The notes beneath the pieces are model-generated. The model had not been told where the DNA came from. It searched no databases and saw only the letters and a program-made list of their open reading frames with translations. This document shows, one piece after another, positions 7,245 to 14,524 of a stretch of DNA of 16,354 nt. The stretch's first letter is position 1; every line of letters begins with the position of its first letter. Position numbers and translations under genes: made by a program. The DNA comes from Balneolales bacterium. GTDB taxonomy: Bacteria; Bacteroidota; Rhodothermia; Balneolales; Natronogracilivirgulaceae. The DNA lies in NCBI GenBank assembly GCA_007131535.1, contig SLQI01000348.1, positions 1 to 16,354 on the forward strand, in the 5' to 3' direction.

Positions 7245-7425
7245 GACAGATGTTTTTAGCCGCGGATTTTCGCGGATGCACACGGATTTTTTGTGATATT
7301 AGTTCAACACTATAGCCGAGGTAATAAATCAGTCACTTTCCCAATAGTGCCGCGCGAATGGTCGGGATTAAGAGCTGCCATAGACAGATTTTTTTACCGC
7401 GGATCTGCACGGATTAAAACGGATT
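7245..7425. repeat. Imperfect direct repeats with CGCGGAT/CACGGAT subunits
   Basis: GACAGATGTTTTTAGCCGCG (start of 7245-7267) and GACAGATTTTTTTACCGCGG (start of 7383-7404) are near-identical, differing by one substitution and one indel. The first copy continues as a 10-bp-period array (CGCGGATTTT, CGCGGATGCA, CACGGATTTT at 7261-7290). The second continues with CTGCACGGATT and ACGGATT. The 115 bases between copies show no ORF. Similar CGCGGAT-rich tracts are, as I recall, common interspersed repeats in environmental bacteria; I assign no family. Confidence 0.65.
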
Positions 7426-7439
7426 GTATGGGCTAAGTG

Positions 7440-7700
7440 TAAAAAACACTAAGTCCGGAACGCAGTGGAGGACGACCGAAAATAGCCCTGACCGTTGCGG
7501 AGCAAAAGGTCGGGGGGTACGAGGAGCACCCAACACCCCTCATCCCGAGGCTATGAAATTGAATCTGCTATTATAGGTGGACGAGGGATGCACGGAAAAG
7601 CGCCAGCCATCTAAGGCGCGAGGACGCGGGGGTGATAATGGGCAGGTGCGGGGATCCGCCGGTAGTCGGACACGGCGCACCCGGCCGGCGTTTAGTTTTT
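7440..7700 (+). other. GC-rich structured segment, possible repeat element or noncoding RNA
   Basis: The segment contains nested complementary pieces. ATAGCC (7482-7487) pairs with GGCTAT (7549-7554). Inside this, TGACC (7489-7493) pairs with GGTCG (7508-7512), and GGGT (7515-7518) with ACCC (7528-7531). Downstream, GCGCC (7600-7604) pairs with GGCGC (7615-7619), and CGCCGG (7657-7662) with CCGGCG (7685-7690). The last stem is followed by TTTAGTTTTTT. There is no ORF of significant length. The closed multi-branch shape plus the terminal T-rich stem could be a plus-strand RNA, but a REP-like repeat is at least as likely. I recognise no known RNA family. Confidence 0.4.
7657..7700 (+). terminator. 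Terminator-like hairpin inside the gene-free region
   Basis: CGCCGG (7657-7662) and CCGGCG (7685-7690) form a GC stem with a 22-base loop that can pair further internally. It is followed at once by TTTAGTTTTTT (7691-7701). The polarity suits plus-strand transcripts, such as readthrough from the PhzF gene or a local RNA. Confidence 0.45.
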
Positions 7701-7765
7701 TAGGCAGGTTTTTGTCACCTTAACAATAGTACCCCGGTGCGAGGTATTAGCGACGGCATGTGGCA

Positions 7766-7792
7766 AGTGCTGTAAGCTTCGCTTACACGACA
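7766..7792. repeat. Small hairpin
   Basis: TGTAAGC (7771-7777), loop TTC, GCTTACA (7781-7787) is a perfect 7-bp stem with a 3-base loop. It can be extended through a small bulge by AGTG and CACT. There is no T-tract after it in either direction, so it is not a typical terminator. It may be a remnant of a repeat element. Confidence 0.4.
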
Positions 7793-7821
7793 CTCTCTCC
7801 TGATATTATCAAACATATAGT

Positions 7822-7860
7822 AAGAGATCCGGCCCCGTAGACCAAGGCCGGATCTTTTTT
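7822..7860 (+). terminator. Strong intrinsic terminator between convergent genes
   Basis: AGATCCGGCC (7825-7834) pairs perfectly with GGCCGGATCT (7846-7855) across an 11-base loop, and the stem is followed by an unbroken T-run to 7860. That is the classical form for plus-strand transcripts. Read on the minus strand, where it lies just after the amidohydrolase stop, the same stem is followed by CTCTTACTAT, a weak tract. It probably serves both directions but is better for the plus strand. Confidence 0.8.
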
Positions 7861-7861
7861 A

Positions 7862-10800
7862 TTACTGATGTGAGTGTATCTGACCGGTGCAGATGCAGTA
7901 TTCACCGGCAGGAAGCGTTTCCCCTTCGCTGTGCATGTACCAGTCAAACTGTTCACCGCGTTCGGTTTGCTCCCACCAGAACGGCATTCGCTCCCGCGGA
8001 TGATTACCGATCTCATTCATCGTGTCGGCATCGAACAACCGGCCGTTGATCATCGTGTAACTTACGTACTCGGAATCACGAATATCCTGATCCGGATTGC
8101 CGTCAATAACAATCAAATCAGCCAGTTTGCCCTCTTCAACGGAGCCGAGATGTTCGCCCATTCCGATATAATGCGCACCGTTGTACGTGGATGTTCGGAT
8201 GGCTTCAAGAGGGGTCATGCCACCCTGCTCAAAAATCCACATCTCCCAGTGTGCGGCCAACCCCTGCATCTGTCCGTGGGCTCCCATATTTACTTTCACA
8301 CCGGCATCGGTCAGGTCTTTGGATTTTTCAGCACTCAAAATATGCCCCTGCTCATACTCCTCATCAGGAATTTTCATCCGGTGGCGGGAGAGTGGATCCA
8401 CTACAGAGCGAGGCGTAAAATTCAGCAGCCGCTCTTTTTCCCACACATTGGTTTTCTGATAGAAGTAGTTCTCACCCCGAATACTTCCGTAGTTCACCAC
8501 GTGTGTGGGGGTATAACCGGTATTGCTGTTCCCCCAAAGAGTAGTTACATCCTCATATACCGGGTAAATCGGGATGTTATGCTCAATTCCGGAATGGCCG
8601 TCCAGAATCATCGACATGTTGTGCGTAAAGGTTGATCCCCCTTCGGGATGCACCATAATACCCAGTTCCTTCGCCGCTTCCATTACCTGCTGCCGCTGAT
8701 CCCGCCGGGGCTGATTGTAGCTCTTCACCGTAAATGCCCCGAATGCTTTGGTCCGGCGCAGGTGAGATTTGGCATCCTCCAGGCTGTTGATAATCGCGCG
8801 GAAATCTCCTTCCGCACCATAGAGAATGCGGCCGGTTGAAAAAACCCGCGGACCGATCATATTACCGGCACGAACCATCTCCGACTGGGAGAAGATCATC
8901 TCGGTATTGGAAGAAGGATCATGAGCGGTGGTAACCCCATACGCCAGATTGGCGAAATACTCCCACTGCTGATTCGGACTCAATCCATGCCGGAAGTTTC
9001 CGATATGAGCGTGAGCATCCACAAGACCCGGCATGATGGTTTTGCCATCGACATCCTTCACATAGGCCTCATCGGGAATATCCACATCTCCGGTTTCGCC
9101 GACCCTTTCAATACGGTTTTCCCTTACAATCACGGTTCCGTTTTCAATCACCTCGTCATTTTCATTAACGGTGATGATTCGCGCATTGGTAAGGGCTACG
9201 ATGCCGTCCGGCTTATCCGTTTCAAGTTCCAGACCGATATCAATGCCGTCGCTATCTCCCAAAGGCAGGTTTCCTTCGCCGCCGGCATTCAGAAAGTCAA
9301 ATGCCTCATCAAGAGAAACTGAAAAATACTCCTTGCCGAGCGTCCAGTTTAGTTCATCACTATCGCCCGACCAGTGCAAGCTGATACCGGCATCCTCAGC
9401 TACATGCGTTACCGGTATCGCGCGGGTATTGGCACTGAGCGTAATATCTGTTCCTACACGCGGCATCGGAGCAATGTACACTTTGAACAATTCATTAAAA
9501 GCGACCCAGTTTCCATCCGGGCTGGGAACAAAGTTATTGGCATACTGTGAGTTAAAATGAACCCGCTCGTCATGACCGTTCAGATCAACGCTCTTATATT
9601 CACGTGCCAGATACGATCCTCCAAGGAAATAAATCCGGGAGCCGTCATCATTGAAACGTGCATCGGAGCCGTGGTCCAGAACTTTTTTAGCATCCTCTCC
9701 ATCGGCCGTCATGGTATAGATACCCGGATTCAAGCCGTGCGTATGCCCCTGGTGATTATTACCTGATTCTTTCCGGTACACGATCATATCACCATCGGGA
9801 TTAAAGCGAGGTTTTCGGTAGATTCCTTTTTCCTCCGTCAACTGAACCGTTTCACCGGTATTCAAATCACGCCGTTGGATCGCTCCTTTATCTTCATCAT
9901 GCCAGGTAACATATAACAGGTACCGGCCATCCTGTGAAAAATAGGGCTCAAACTCCAGTACATCTTCGCTGTCGGTAAGTCGTTGTGGAGTTCCGTTGGG
10001 CAGGTCTTTCTCCCATAGAAAACCGGCGGCATTGAAAATCAGCGTGTTGCCATCGGGTGATGTTTTTGCATGGCGGATGGCTTTCGATTCGAAAGTATCC
10101 GGGGCGGGATCATGCTCAAAACGAACAGCATCAGCTATTCGCTGGCGTACATCAGCTTCAAACGGAATGGTTTCAACCTCATAAGAATCAACATTCAGTT
10201 TTCTGAATTTTCCACGGGCGTAGAAAATCAGGTGATCACCATCCGGTGTCCAGTTGAAATTGGTATAGGGACCGAAAATAGCCCAGGCGTTCTGCTGATC
10301 CAGGCTTAACTCATCATATACCGGCCATTCTTCACCGGTAGTGAGATCCCGGATATACAGTACCGACTTTTCTCTTACCCGCTTGATGAAGGCCATTTTG
10401 TCACCATCCGGTGAAATCGTAGGACTGATGGCGCCACCCGGACCACCGGTTACCCGTTCGGTTTCCCCGGTTTCCCGATCGTAGCGATTGATCACATATA
10501 TTTGTGAGTTCGGGTCTTTATCATACTGAAACATTCCCCCGGGATAAACATCCTGGCTGTAGTAGATGTAGTCACCTTCAGGGGAAAGAAACGGCTGCCC
10601 CAGATCCTGCTGATCGTTCATCCGCTCAACCAACTGAATACCGCTGCCGCCGGTATGGTGATATTTCCAGAGTTCACCTGCACCAAGTGAACGAGTAGAA
10701 GTAAAATGTTTACGGGCAATCAAATATTCACCGTCTTCCGTCCAGACAGCATTATTTAAAAGCCTGAAATCCTCCTCGGTTACCTGTCGGGCATTAGATC

Positions 10801-11173
10801 CGTCGCGATCCATCACCCAAATGTTATCCCCGCCGCCTTTATCACTTGTAAATGAAATTTGCTCACCGTCGGGGCTGAAACGCGGTTGAACTTCATAGGC
10901 ATGATATTCACGCAATGGCGTAGCTTCACCACCATCAACCGGCATAATATAGATATTACCCAGAAGGTCGAAGATGATTTCTTCACCATCCGGACTTACA
11001 TCCAGATTCATCCAGGTACCTTCATCTACCGTATATTCAATTTCCTCCATGGAAATGTTGTCGTAGGGATCGTTTACATCCCATTCCTTATCATCATTAT
11101 CCTGAGTTGTTGCCCCGATAGCGCTACAGGCATGCAGGCACAAACCCAGACCCATCAATAGTATTCGATACAT
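7862..11173 (-). CDS. Lipoprotein with PD40/TolB-like beta-propeller and C-terminal amidohydrolase domain
   Basis: An 1103-residue protein. The N-terminus MYRILLMGLGLCLHAC is a signal peptide with lipobox LHAC, C16 being the lipidated residue, so it should be an envelope lipoprotein. Residues about 45-620 contain about ten PD40/TolB-like repeats, recognisable as SPDGxxIxF-type motifs (SPDGEQISF, SPDGDKMAF, TPDGDHLIF, NPDGDMIVY). These should form one or two beta-propellers. From about 655 the amidohydrolase superfamily domain begins. It has a small beta part (IVALTNARIITVNE), then IMPGLVDAHAHIG with metal ligands H721 and H723, further conserved histidines around HPEGGSTFTHN and GIEHN, and the closing EEGKLADLIVIDGNPDQD. 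This is the imidazolonepropionase-like group. Substrate unknown; a cyclic-dipeptide- or dipeptidase-like activity is possible. The ATG at 11173 has no Shine-Dalgarno sequence. Transcribed alone. Confidence 0.92.
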   Translation of the reverse strand: MYRILLMGLGLCLHACSAIGATTQDNDDKEWDVNDPYDNISMEEIEYTVDEGTWMNLDVSPDGEEIIFDLLGNIYIMPVDGGEATPLREYHAYEVQPRFSPDGEQISFTSDKGGGDNIWVMDRDGSNARQVTEEDFRLLNNAVWTEDGEYLIARKHFTSTRSLGAGELWKYHHTGGSGIQLVERMNDQQDLGQPFLSPEGDYIYYSQDVYPGGMFQYDKDPNSQIYVINRYDRETGETERVTGGPGGAISPTISPDGDKMAFIKRVREKSVLYIRDLTTGEEWPVYDELSLDQQNAWAIFGPYTNFNWTPDGDHLIFYARGKFRKLNVDSYEVETIPFEADVRQRIADAVRFEHDPAPDTFESKAIRHAKTSPDGNTLIFNAAGFLWEKDLPNGTPQRLTDSEDVLEFEPYFSQDGRYLLYVTWHDEDKGAIQRRDLNTGETVQLTEEKGIYRKPRFNPDGDMIVYRKESGNNHQGHTHGLNPGIYTMTADGEDAKKVLDHGSDARFNDDGSRIYFLGGSYLAREYKSVDLNGHDERVHFNSQYANNFVPSPDGNWVAFNELFKVYIAPMPRVGTDITLSANTRAIPVTHVAEDAGISLHWSGDSDELNWTLGKEYFSVSLDEAFDFLNAGGEGNLPLGDSDGIDIGLELETDKPDGIVALTNARIITVNENDEVIENGTVIVRENRIERVGETGDVDIPDEAYVKDVDGKTIMPGLVDAHAHIGNFRHGLSPNQQWEYFANLAYGVTTAHDPSSNTEMIFSQSEMVRAGNMIGPRVFSTGRILYGAEGDFRAIINSLEDAKSHLRRTKAFGAFTVKSYNQPRRDQRQQVMEAAKELGIMVHPEGGSTFTHNMSMILDGHSGIEHNIPIYPVYEDVTTLWGNSNTGYTPTHVVNYGSIRGENYFYQKTNVWEKERLLNFTPRSVVDPLSRHRMKIPDEEYEQGHILSAEKSKDLTDAGVKVNMGAHGQMQGLAAHWEMWIFEQGGMTPLEAIRTSTYNGAHYIGMGEHLGSVEEGKLADLIVIDGNPDQDIRDSEYVSYTMINGRLFDADTMNEIGNHPRERMPFWWEQTERGEQFDWYMHSEGETLPAGEYCICTGQIHSHQ

Positions 11174-11273
11174 AGGAAGTAGTTTTGTTATGATTTATTC
11201 GTCAGGCAAATAGCGATCGGTTTAATATTGATGTTTTAAGTTGATCCTGCAACCTGATTTGCACATTTTTAAC

Positions 11274-11336
11274 AGTCGCCGTTTTAATTCTGATAGTATG
11301 ATGAGTAACAGTAATTTCACTATATTTACGGCGACT
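11274..11336. promoter_or_regulatory. Inverted 9-bp repeat pair in the divergent promoter region
   Basis: AGTCGCCGT (11274-11282) and its exact inverse ACGGCGACT (11328-11336) lie 45 bases apart, within the 180-bp region between the divergent amidohydrolase and short-chain dehydrogenase genes. The second copy is 18 bases before the dehydrogenase ATG. They are too far apart for a simple hairpin and could be paired half-sites for a regulator. A chance match of this size in such a region is not very rare, so this stays tentative. Confidence 0.35.
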
Positions 11337-11353
11337 ACAATATCGATAAATCC

Positions 11354-12046
11354 ATGTCATCCAAACATATTTTAGTTACAGGGGCGAGCAAGGGGGTCGG
11401 ACGTGCAACCGCGGCTGAATTGGCACGACGCGGGCATAACGTTAGCGTAGTTGCCCGATCGGAGGAGAAGCTCAAACAATTACAAACAGAGTTTCCCGAT
11501 GCTGTTCGGCTCTATCCGGCCGATCTGACCAACGTTGATCAAATCGAGCAACTGGGTAAACACCTTGAAATTGAGGATCCGTTGCAATGCGTCATCCATA
11601 ATGCCGGAGGGTTGATCAACAAAAAATTTACGGATTTGACTGATGCAGACTGGTATCAGCTCATTGAGATCAATCTGATGTCAGCTGTACGAATAATTCG
11701 CTCTTTTGTCCCTTTAATGGCGGAAAACAGTCATGTCGTCTCGGTTGGATCAATGGGCGGATTCATGGGTGCTGCAAAGTTTCAGGGGTTATCAGCTTAT
11801 AGTACCACTAAAGGTGCATTAACAACCCTGAGTGAATGCCTTGCCGTTGAATTGAAACAACACAAAATAAACAGTAATTGTCTGTGTCTCGGGGCCGTTC
11901 ACACGGAAATGTTTGAGATGGCCTTTCCCGGTAAACACGCGCCTGTTAAACCTGACCAAATCGCAGATTTTATCTCGGACTTTGCGACTAAAGGTCACCA
12001 TTTTTTTAACGGTAAAGTACTACCCGTTGCAATTCAGGAGCCATAA
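11354..12046 (+). CDS. Short-chain dehydrogenase/reductase (SDR)
   Basis: A 230-residue classical-type SDR, a cytoplasmic NAD(P)-dependent oxidoreductase. The N-terminal cofactor loop is TGASKGVG (T9 to G16). R35 after the second strand (VVARSE) suggests NADP preference. D57 follows as the adenine-binding acidic residue (PADL), then NAGG (83-86). Catalytic residues are S133, Y149 and K153 (YSTTK). At 230 residues it is at the short end of the classical range, because the C-terminal substrate-binding loop after HTEMFEMAFPGKH is brief. The ATG at 11354 fits the start of the first strand. The glycine-rich protein gene follows 21 bases later and is probably in the same transcript. The substrate cannot be told from sequence. 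Confidence 0.92.
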   Translation: MSSKHILVTGASKGVGRATAAELARRGHNVSVVARSEEKLKQLQTEFPDAVRLYPADLTNVDQIEQLGKHLEIEDPLQCVIHNAGGLINKKFTDLTDADWYQLIEINLMSAVRIIRSFVPLMAENSHVVSVGSMGGFMGAAKFQGLSAYSTTKGALTTLSECLAVELKQHKINSNCLCLGAVHTEMFEMAFPGKHAPVKPDQIADFISDFATKGHHFFNGKVLPVAIQEP

Positions 12047-12067
12047 ACTGATAAAAAAGGAAAAATT

Positions 12068-12754
12068 ATGATACGGAGATCTTTTATAACTGCCTTGATT
12101 TTGATTATCACCATGAGCTTAATCAGACAAAGTGATGCGGAGGCTCAGGTCATGAGAGATGTCATGTTCAATACAGGGGCGGGAACTGTAACCGGTGCCG
12201 GTTTAGGAGGTGCTGTAATGCTGCTTAATAACTCAACTGATCTGGACCCTTTGAGAGTAGGAGTGGGGGCAGGAACTTTATTCGGGCTAGGTATTGGTAT
12301 TTATGATGCATTTACTATCCCCTCCGATGACGACTATTATTTCGATGGCGTCTTCGCATCCGGAAGATACCGGGGAACCGTGATCCTTCTTGATACATTT
12401 TACGGAGCCGGCACCGGCGCGCTCGTAGGAACAGCAATTTCTTTAATCGGCGGCACTCCTGTACTGGAAGGGCTCCGGATAGGCTCAGGAACCGGAGCTT
12501 TTATTGGTTTTGGTTTCGGTCTGTTTGATGCCTTCGTTTTAGGCAGACCGGTGGCATTTGATGATTTTTTCGAGGATTATACGGTAAGCCGAACAGATGC
12601 CCCGTCCGGTATAATCTCAATGGAGATCAGCTCCTCCGGTTCTGTTTCATTTTTCGATGCGGAACTGATTTCATATCATGATTTCAGTACATCAACCCCA
12701 AAGCTACAAACGGATATGGCATTGTGGGTCAGCCGATGGAGTCTAAACTTTTAG
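12068..12754 (+). CDS. Secreted glycine-rich protein with two internal repeats, unknown function
   Basis: 228 residues, family not recognised. Residues 1-27 are a signal peptide (basic MIRRS start, hydrophobic core, cleavage possibly after DAEA). Two related units follow. Residues about 31-82 end in LFGLGIGIYDAF, and residues about 107-156 end in FIGFGFGLFDAF. Each also carries a GAGT-x3-G stretch and a PLRVGVGAG or GLRIGSGTG motif. Within each unit, glycines at two- to four-residue spacing lie in hydrophobic segments, as in glycine-zipper membrane or outer-membrane-associated proteins. Acidic, aromatic linkers (SDDDYYFDG and FDDFFEDY) follow the units. The C-terminus (about 175-228) is beta-rich and ends in aromatic NF. 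AAGGAAAA just before the ATG is a good ribosome binding site, unusual in this window. It probably shares a transcript with the SDR gene. Confidence 0.75.
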   Translation: MIRRSFITALILIITMSLIRQSDAEAQVMRDVMFNTGAGTVTGAGLGGAVMLLNNSTDLDPLRVGVGAGTLFGLGIGIYDAFTIPSDDDYYFDGVFASGRYRGTVILLDTFYGAGTGALVGTAISLIGGTPVLEGLRIGSGTGAFIGFGFGLFDAFVLGRPVAFDDFFEDYTVSRTDAPSGIISMEISSSGSVSFFDAELISYHDFSTSTPKLQTDMALWVSRWSLNF

Positions 12755-12819
12755 GAGGAACTGATACCAATTACCATTTACTAATGCATCAATCGGCATA
12801 ACTTATACCGAGTAACCCG
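12755..12819. other. Short convergent gap with possible interspersed repeat
   Basis: 65 bases between the convergent glycine-rich and SGNH genes. It contains GATACCAATTACC and, 36 bases on, TATACCGAG, around an ATGCAT core. There is no hairpin with a T-tract, so no terminator could be assigned. The phrase resembles short intergenic repeats, but no second copy is in the window. Confidence 0.3.
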
Positions 12820-13692
12820 CTATTGCTTTTTAACTTTGGAGCCTTCATGTACCGGGGCATCACTGGATAAAAGTTTGATGATTTCTTTTACCGTTATCAA
12901 ATGTCCGGCTATGGAGTGATGAAAGCCGTCACTCATATAATTCCAGGCTTCCGGAGGATTACCCATCCTGCTCCCGGTCGGATCAACTATATAGCCGGTT
13001 TTCCCCGCAATTACCTCCCGATACTCCTGCAGTACCTCTTCTTGCAGGATACCATTAAATAGCGGAACCTCAACCATCATTTCGGTGATCGGAGGAGTTG
13101 GGGTTATCCAGACCAAAGGATTTTCCAGCTGCAGATTCAGGGCTTCTTCCATTGTACTCAGGTTTTCCCAGAATTCAGCAAGGGAGATAACTGTGCGGCT
13201 TTCATGGATATGAGGGCGTTGAGCATCATCATTTCCAAAGGCAAGGAATACCCAATCGGGCTCATGCGAAAGCACATCACGACTTAATCTCAACATAGCC
13301 TGTGTGGTAGTTTCACCCCCAAGTGAAGCATCAACCCATTTGAAATCCGCTTTTTCAACGTGCAGATTTAAAGCATTTTGCAGGATCTGAAACCAGCCCT
13401 GCCTGTCATCGGCTACAGAATCACCGATTAATACAATGGTGTCATTATTTTCAAACGGGAGTTTATCAATCGCTTCAAGAATTTCTTCATCTTTGAGAAG
13501 CTCCTCAGAAGCCATCTTCACCTGTTTTTCAAAGTTTTCAAGAATTGACTGGTACTCCCCGTATTCAATACCAATAAAATCAGCAACAGCTTCCGGATCA
13601 CTTACCCCGGGCAATAGCGGATATTTTTTTTCTGGTCTCAGAAACTGAATTAAGTAGTCGAGTAGTTTTTCTTTCTCTTCTCTGTTTAACAT
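12820..13692 (-). CDS. SGNH/GDSL-type hydrolase
   Basis: A 290-residue SGNH hydrolase (esterase/lipase fold) with an extra N-terminal helical region of about 85 residues. All four signature blocks are visible, numbered from the ATG at 13692. Block I is IGDSVAD with nucleophile S92. Block II is the glycine in LGGETTTQ. Block III is FGNDD with N154. Block V is DGFHHS with D255 and H258. Substrate unknown. The start is uncertain. The frame is open upstream through a TTG at 13755 to about 13829, and the unread codons there spell a hydrophobic, signal-peptide-like stretch (INQILIGLISLFGQS) with no ATG or GTG. Neither start has a Shine-Dalgarno sequence. I prefer the ATG, which gives a cytoplasmic protein. 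It is the last gene of the acyl-CoA dehydrogenase-sirtuin cluster. Confidence 0.85.
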   Translation of the reverse strand: MLNREEKEKLLDYLIQFLRPEKKYPLLPGVSDPEAVADFIGIEYGEYQSILENFEKQVKMASEELLKDEEILEAIDKLPFENNDTIVLIGDSVADDRQGWFQILQNALNLHVEKADFKWVDASLGGETTTQAMLRLSRDVLSHEPDWVFLAFGNDDAQRPHIHESRTVISLAEFWENLSTMEEALNLQLENPLVWITPTPPITEMMVEVPLFNGILQEEVLQEYREVIAGKTGYIVDPTGSRMGNPPEAWNYMSDGFHHSIAGHLITVKEIIKLLSSDAPVHEGSKVKKQ

Positions 13693-13811
13693 CGAATTGG
13701 GTTTTAAATCTGAAGTTTTGGAATGCGTCCCGGGAGTAATTGACTGACCAAACAATGAAATCAGCCCTATTAAAATTTGATTGATGTGTTTAGCGGCAGA
13801 CCGCGATAGCC

Positions 13812-14504
13812 TTACGTGTGTTGAGCGATTAACTGTTCAACAAGTTTGGGCATGCCTTTAGCTGCGGTATCTTCGATAAAATGAACTTTATTTGAGAAGT
13901 AGGCTTCCGGTCTTTTTGGGTCAACCACATAGATTTCCGTATCCGGAGAAACTTCGTTAGTCAGGGAAGCAGCGGGATATACTACCAATGATGTTCCTAC
14001 AACGATAAAAATATCTGCCTTCTGAGTTGCAATGGCCGCATCATACATTTTTGGAACCATTTCCCCGAACCATACTATATTCGGTCTTAGCTGACCTCCC
14101 TGCGGGCATTGGTCCCCGAAGTTAATGGAGTCGGCCCCTATATTGATCACATAATCCGGATTTTTTTCACTTCGGGCTTCCGTCAGTTTGCCATGCAGAT
14201 GTATAACTTTTTCAGAGCCGGCTTTTTCATGCAGTTCATCAACATTCTGAGTAATTACGGTGACATCAAAATATTCCTGTAGTTTAGCAACGGCTTTATG
14301 GCCCTCATTGGGCTCAGCTTGCACCGCTTGCTTTCTTCTGATATTGTAGAATTCGAGTACTTTTGCCGGATTGTTTTTCCATCCTTCCACTGACGCTACT
14401 TCCATAACATCATGCCCCTCCCATAAACCTCCGCTATCACGGAATGTAGAAATACCACTATCCGCACTTATACCAGCACCCGTAAGTACAACTACCTTGA
14501 TCAT
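13812..14504 (-). CDS. cobB: Sirtuin, NAD-dependent protein deacylase
   Basis: A 230-residue Sir2-family enzyme that removes acyl groups from lysines, consuming NAD and making O-acyl-ADP-ribose. Motifs are GAGISADSGISTFR (9-22), TQNVDELHEKAGS (85-97), and HLHG with catalytic H104. QLRPNIVWFGEMVP (from about 138) and VVGTSLVVYPAASL follow. Y53 and R56 (FYNIRRK) match the Tyr/Arg pair that binds succinyl or malonyl carboxylates in SIRT5/CobB-type sirtuins, so acidic acyl groups are likely substrates. The zinc-binding module normally has four cysteines. Here the segment 107-137 has only C133, so structural zinc is probably absent. I recall this cysteine-poor form from Bacteroidota sirtuins. The gene starts 21 bases after the acyl-CoA dehydrogenase stop and should be cotranscribed. 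The ATG at 14504 has no Shine-Dalgarno sequence. Confidence 0.93.
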   Translation of the reverse strand: MIKVVVLTGAGISADSGISTFRDSGGLWEGHDVMEVASVEGWKNNPAKVLEFYNIRRKQAVQAEPNEGHKAVAKLQEYFDVTVITQNVDELHEKAGSEKVIHLHGKLTEARSEKNPDYVINIGADSINFGDQCPQGGQLRPNIVWFGEMVPKMYDAAIATQKADIFIVVGTSLVVYPAASLTNEVSPDTEIYVVDPKRPEAYFSNKVHFIEDTAAKGMPKLVEQLIAQHT

Positions 14505-14524
14505 AGTTTAACGGAATTGCTTTA

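Larger units (their letters stand above)
7175..7861. other. Long gene-free region with repeats and hairpins
   Basis: 687 bases separate two convergent genes with no credible ORF on either strand. From left to right it holds an imperfect 22-bp direct repeat (7245-7267 and 7383-7404) with short CGCGGAT units, a GC-rich and G-rich stretch from about 7440 to 7690 with several possible stems, a terminator-like hairpin (7657-7700), a small hairpin (7766-7792) and a strong terminator (7822-7860). The base composition of the middle part differs from its AT-richer flanks. The texture is that of an insertion site for small repeated elements, or a structured RNA locus. Confidence 0.6.

Noticed and set aside
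7245..7425. CRISPR-like array
   Set aside because: Only two long repeat copies of unequal length and one spacer of 115 bases, with no cas genes; the 10-bp units are degenerate and contiguous, without spacers.
7585..7640. Minus-strand mini-ORF beginning MAGAFPCIP in the gene-free region
   Set aside because: Under 25 codons, inside a hairpin-rich repeat-like segment, with no ribosome binding site; more likely a by-product of repeat sequence.
7874..8635. Plus-strand open frame of 253 codons
   Set aside because: It lies entirely antisense to the amidohydrolase domain, whose motifs are unambiguous, and its translation shows no family features. The same applies to the other plus-strand frames between 8181 and 11161.
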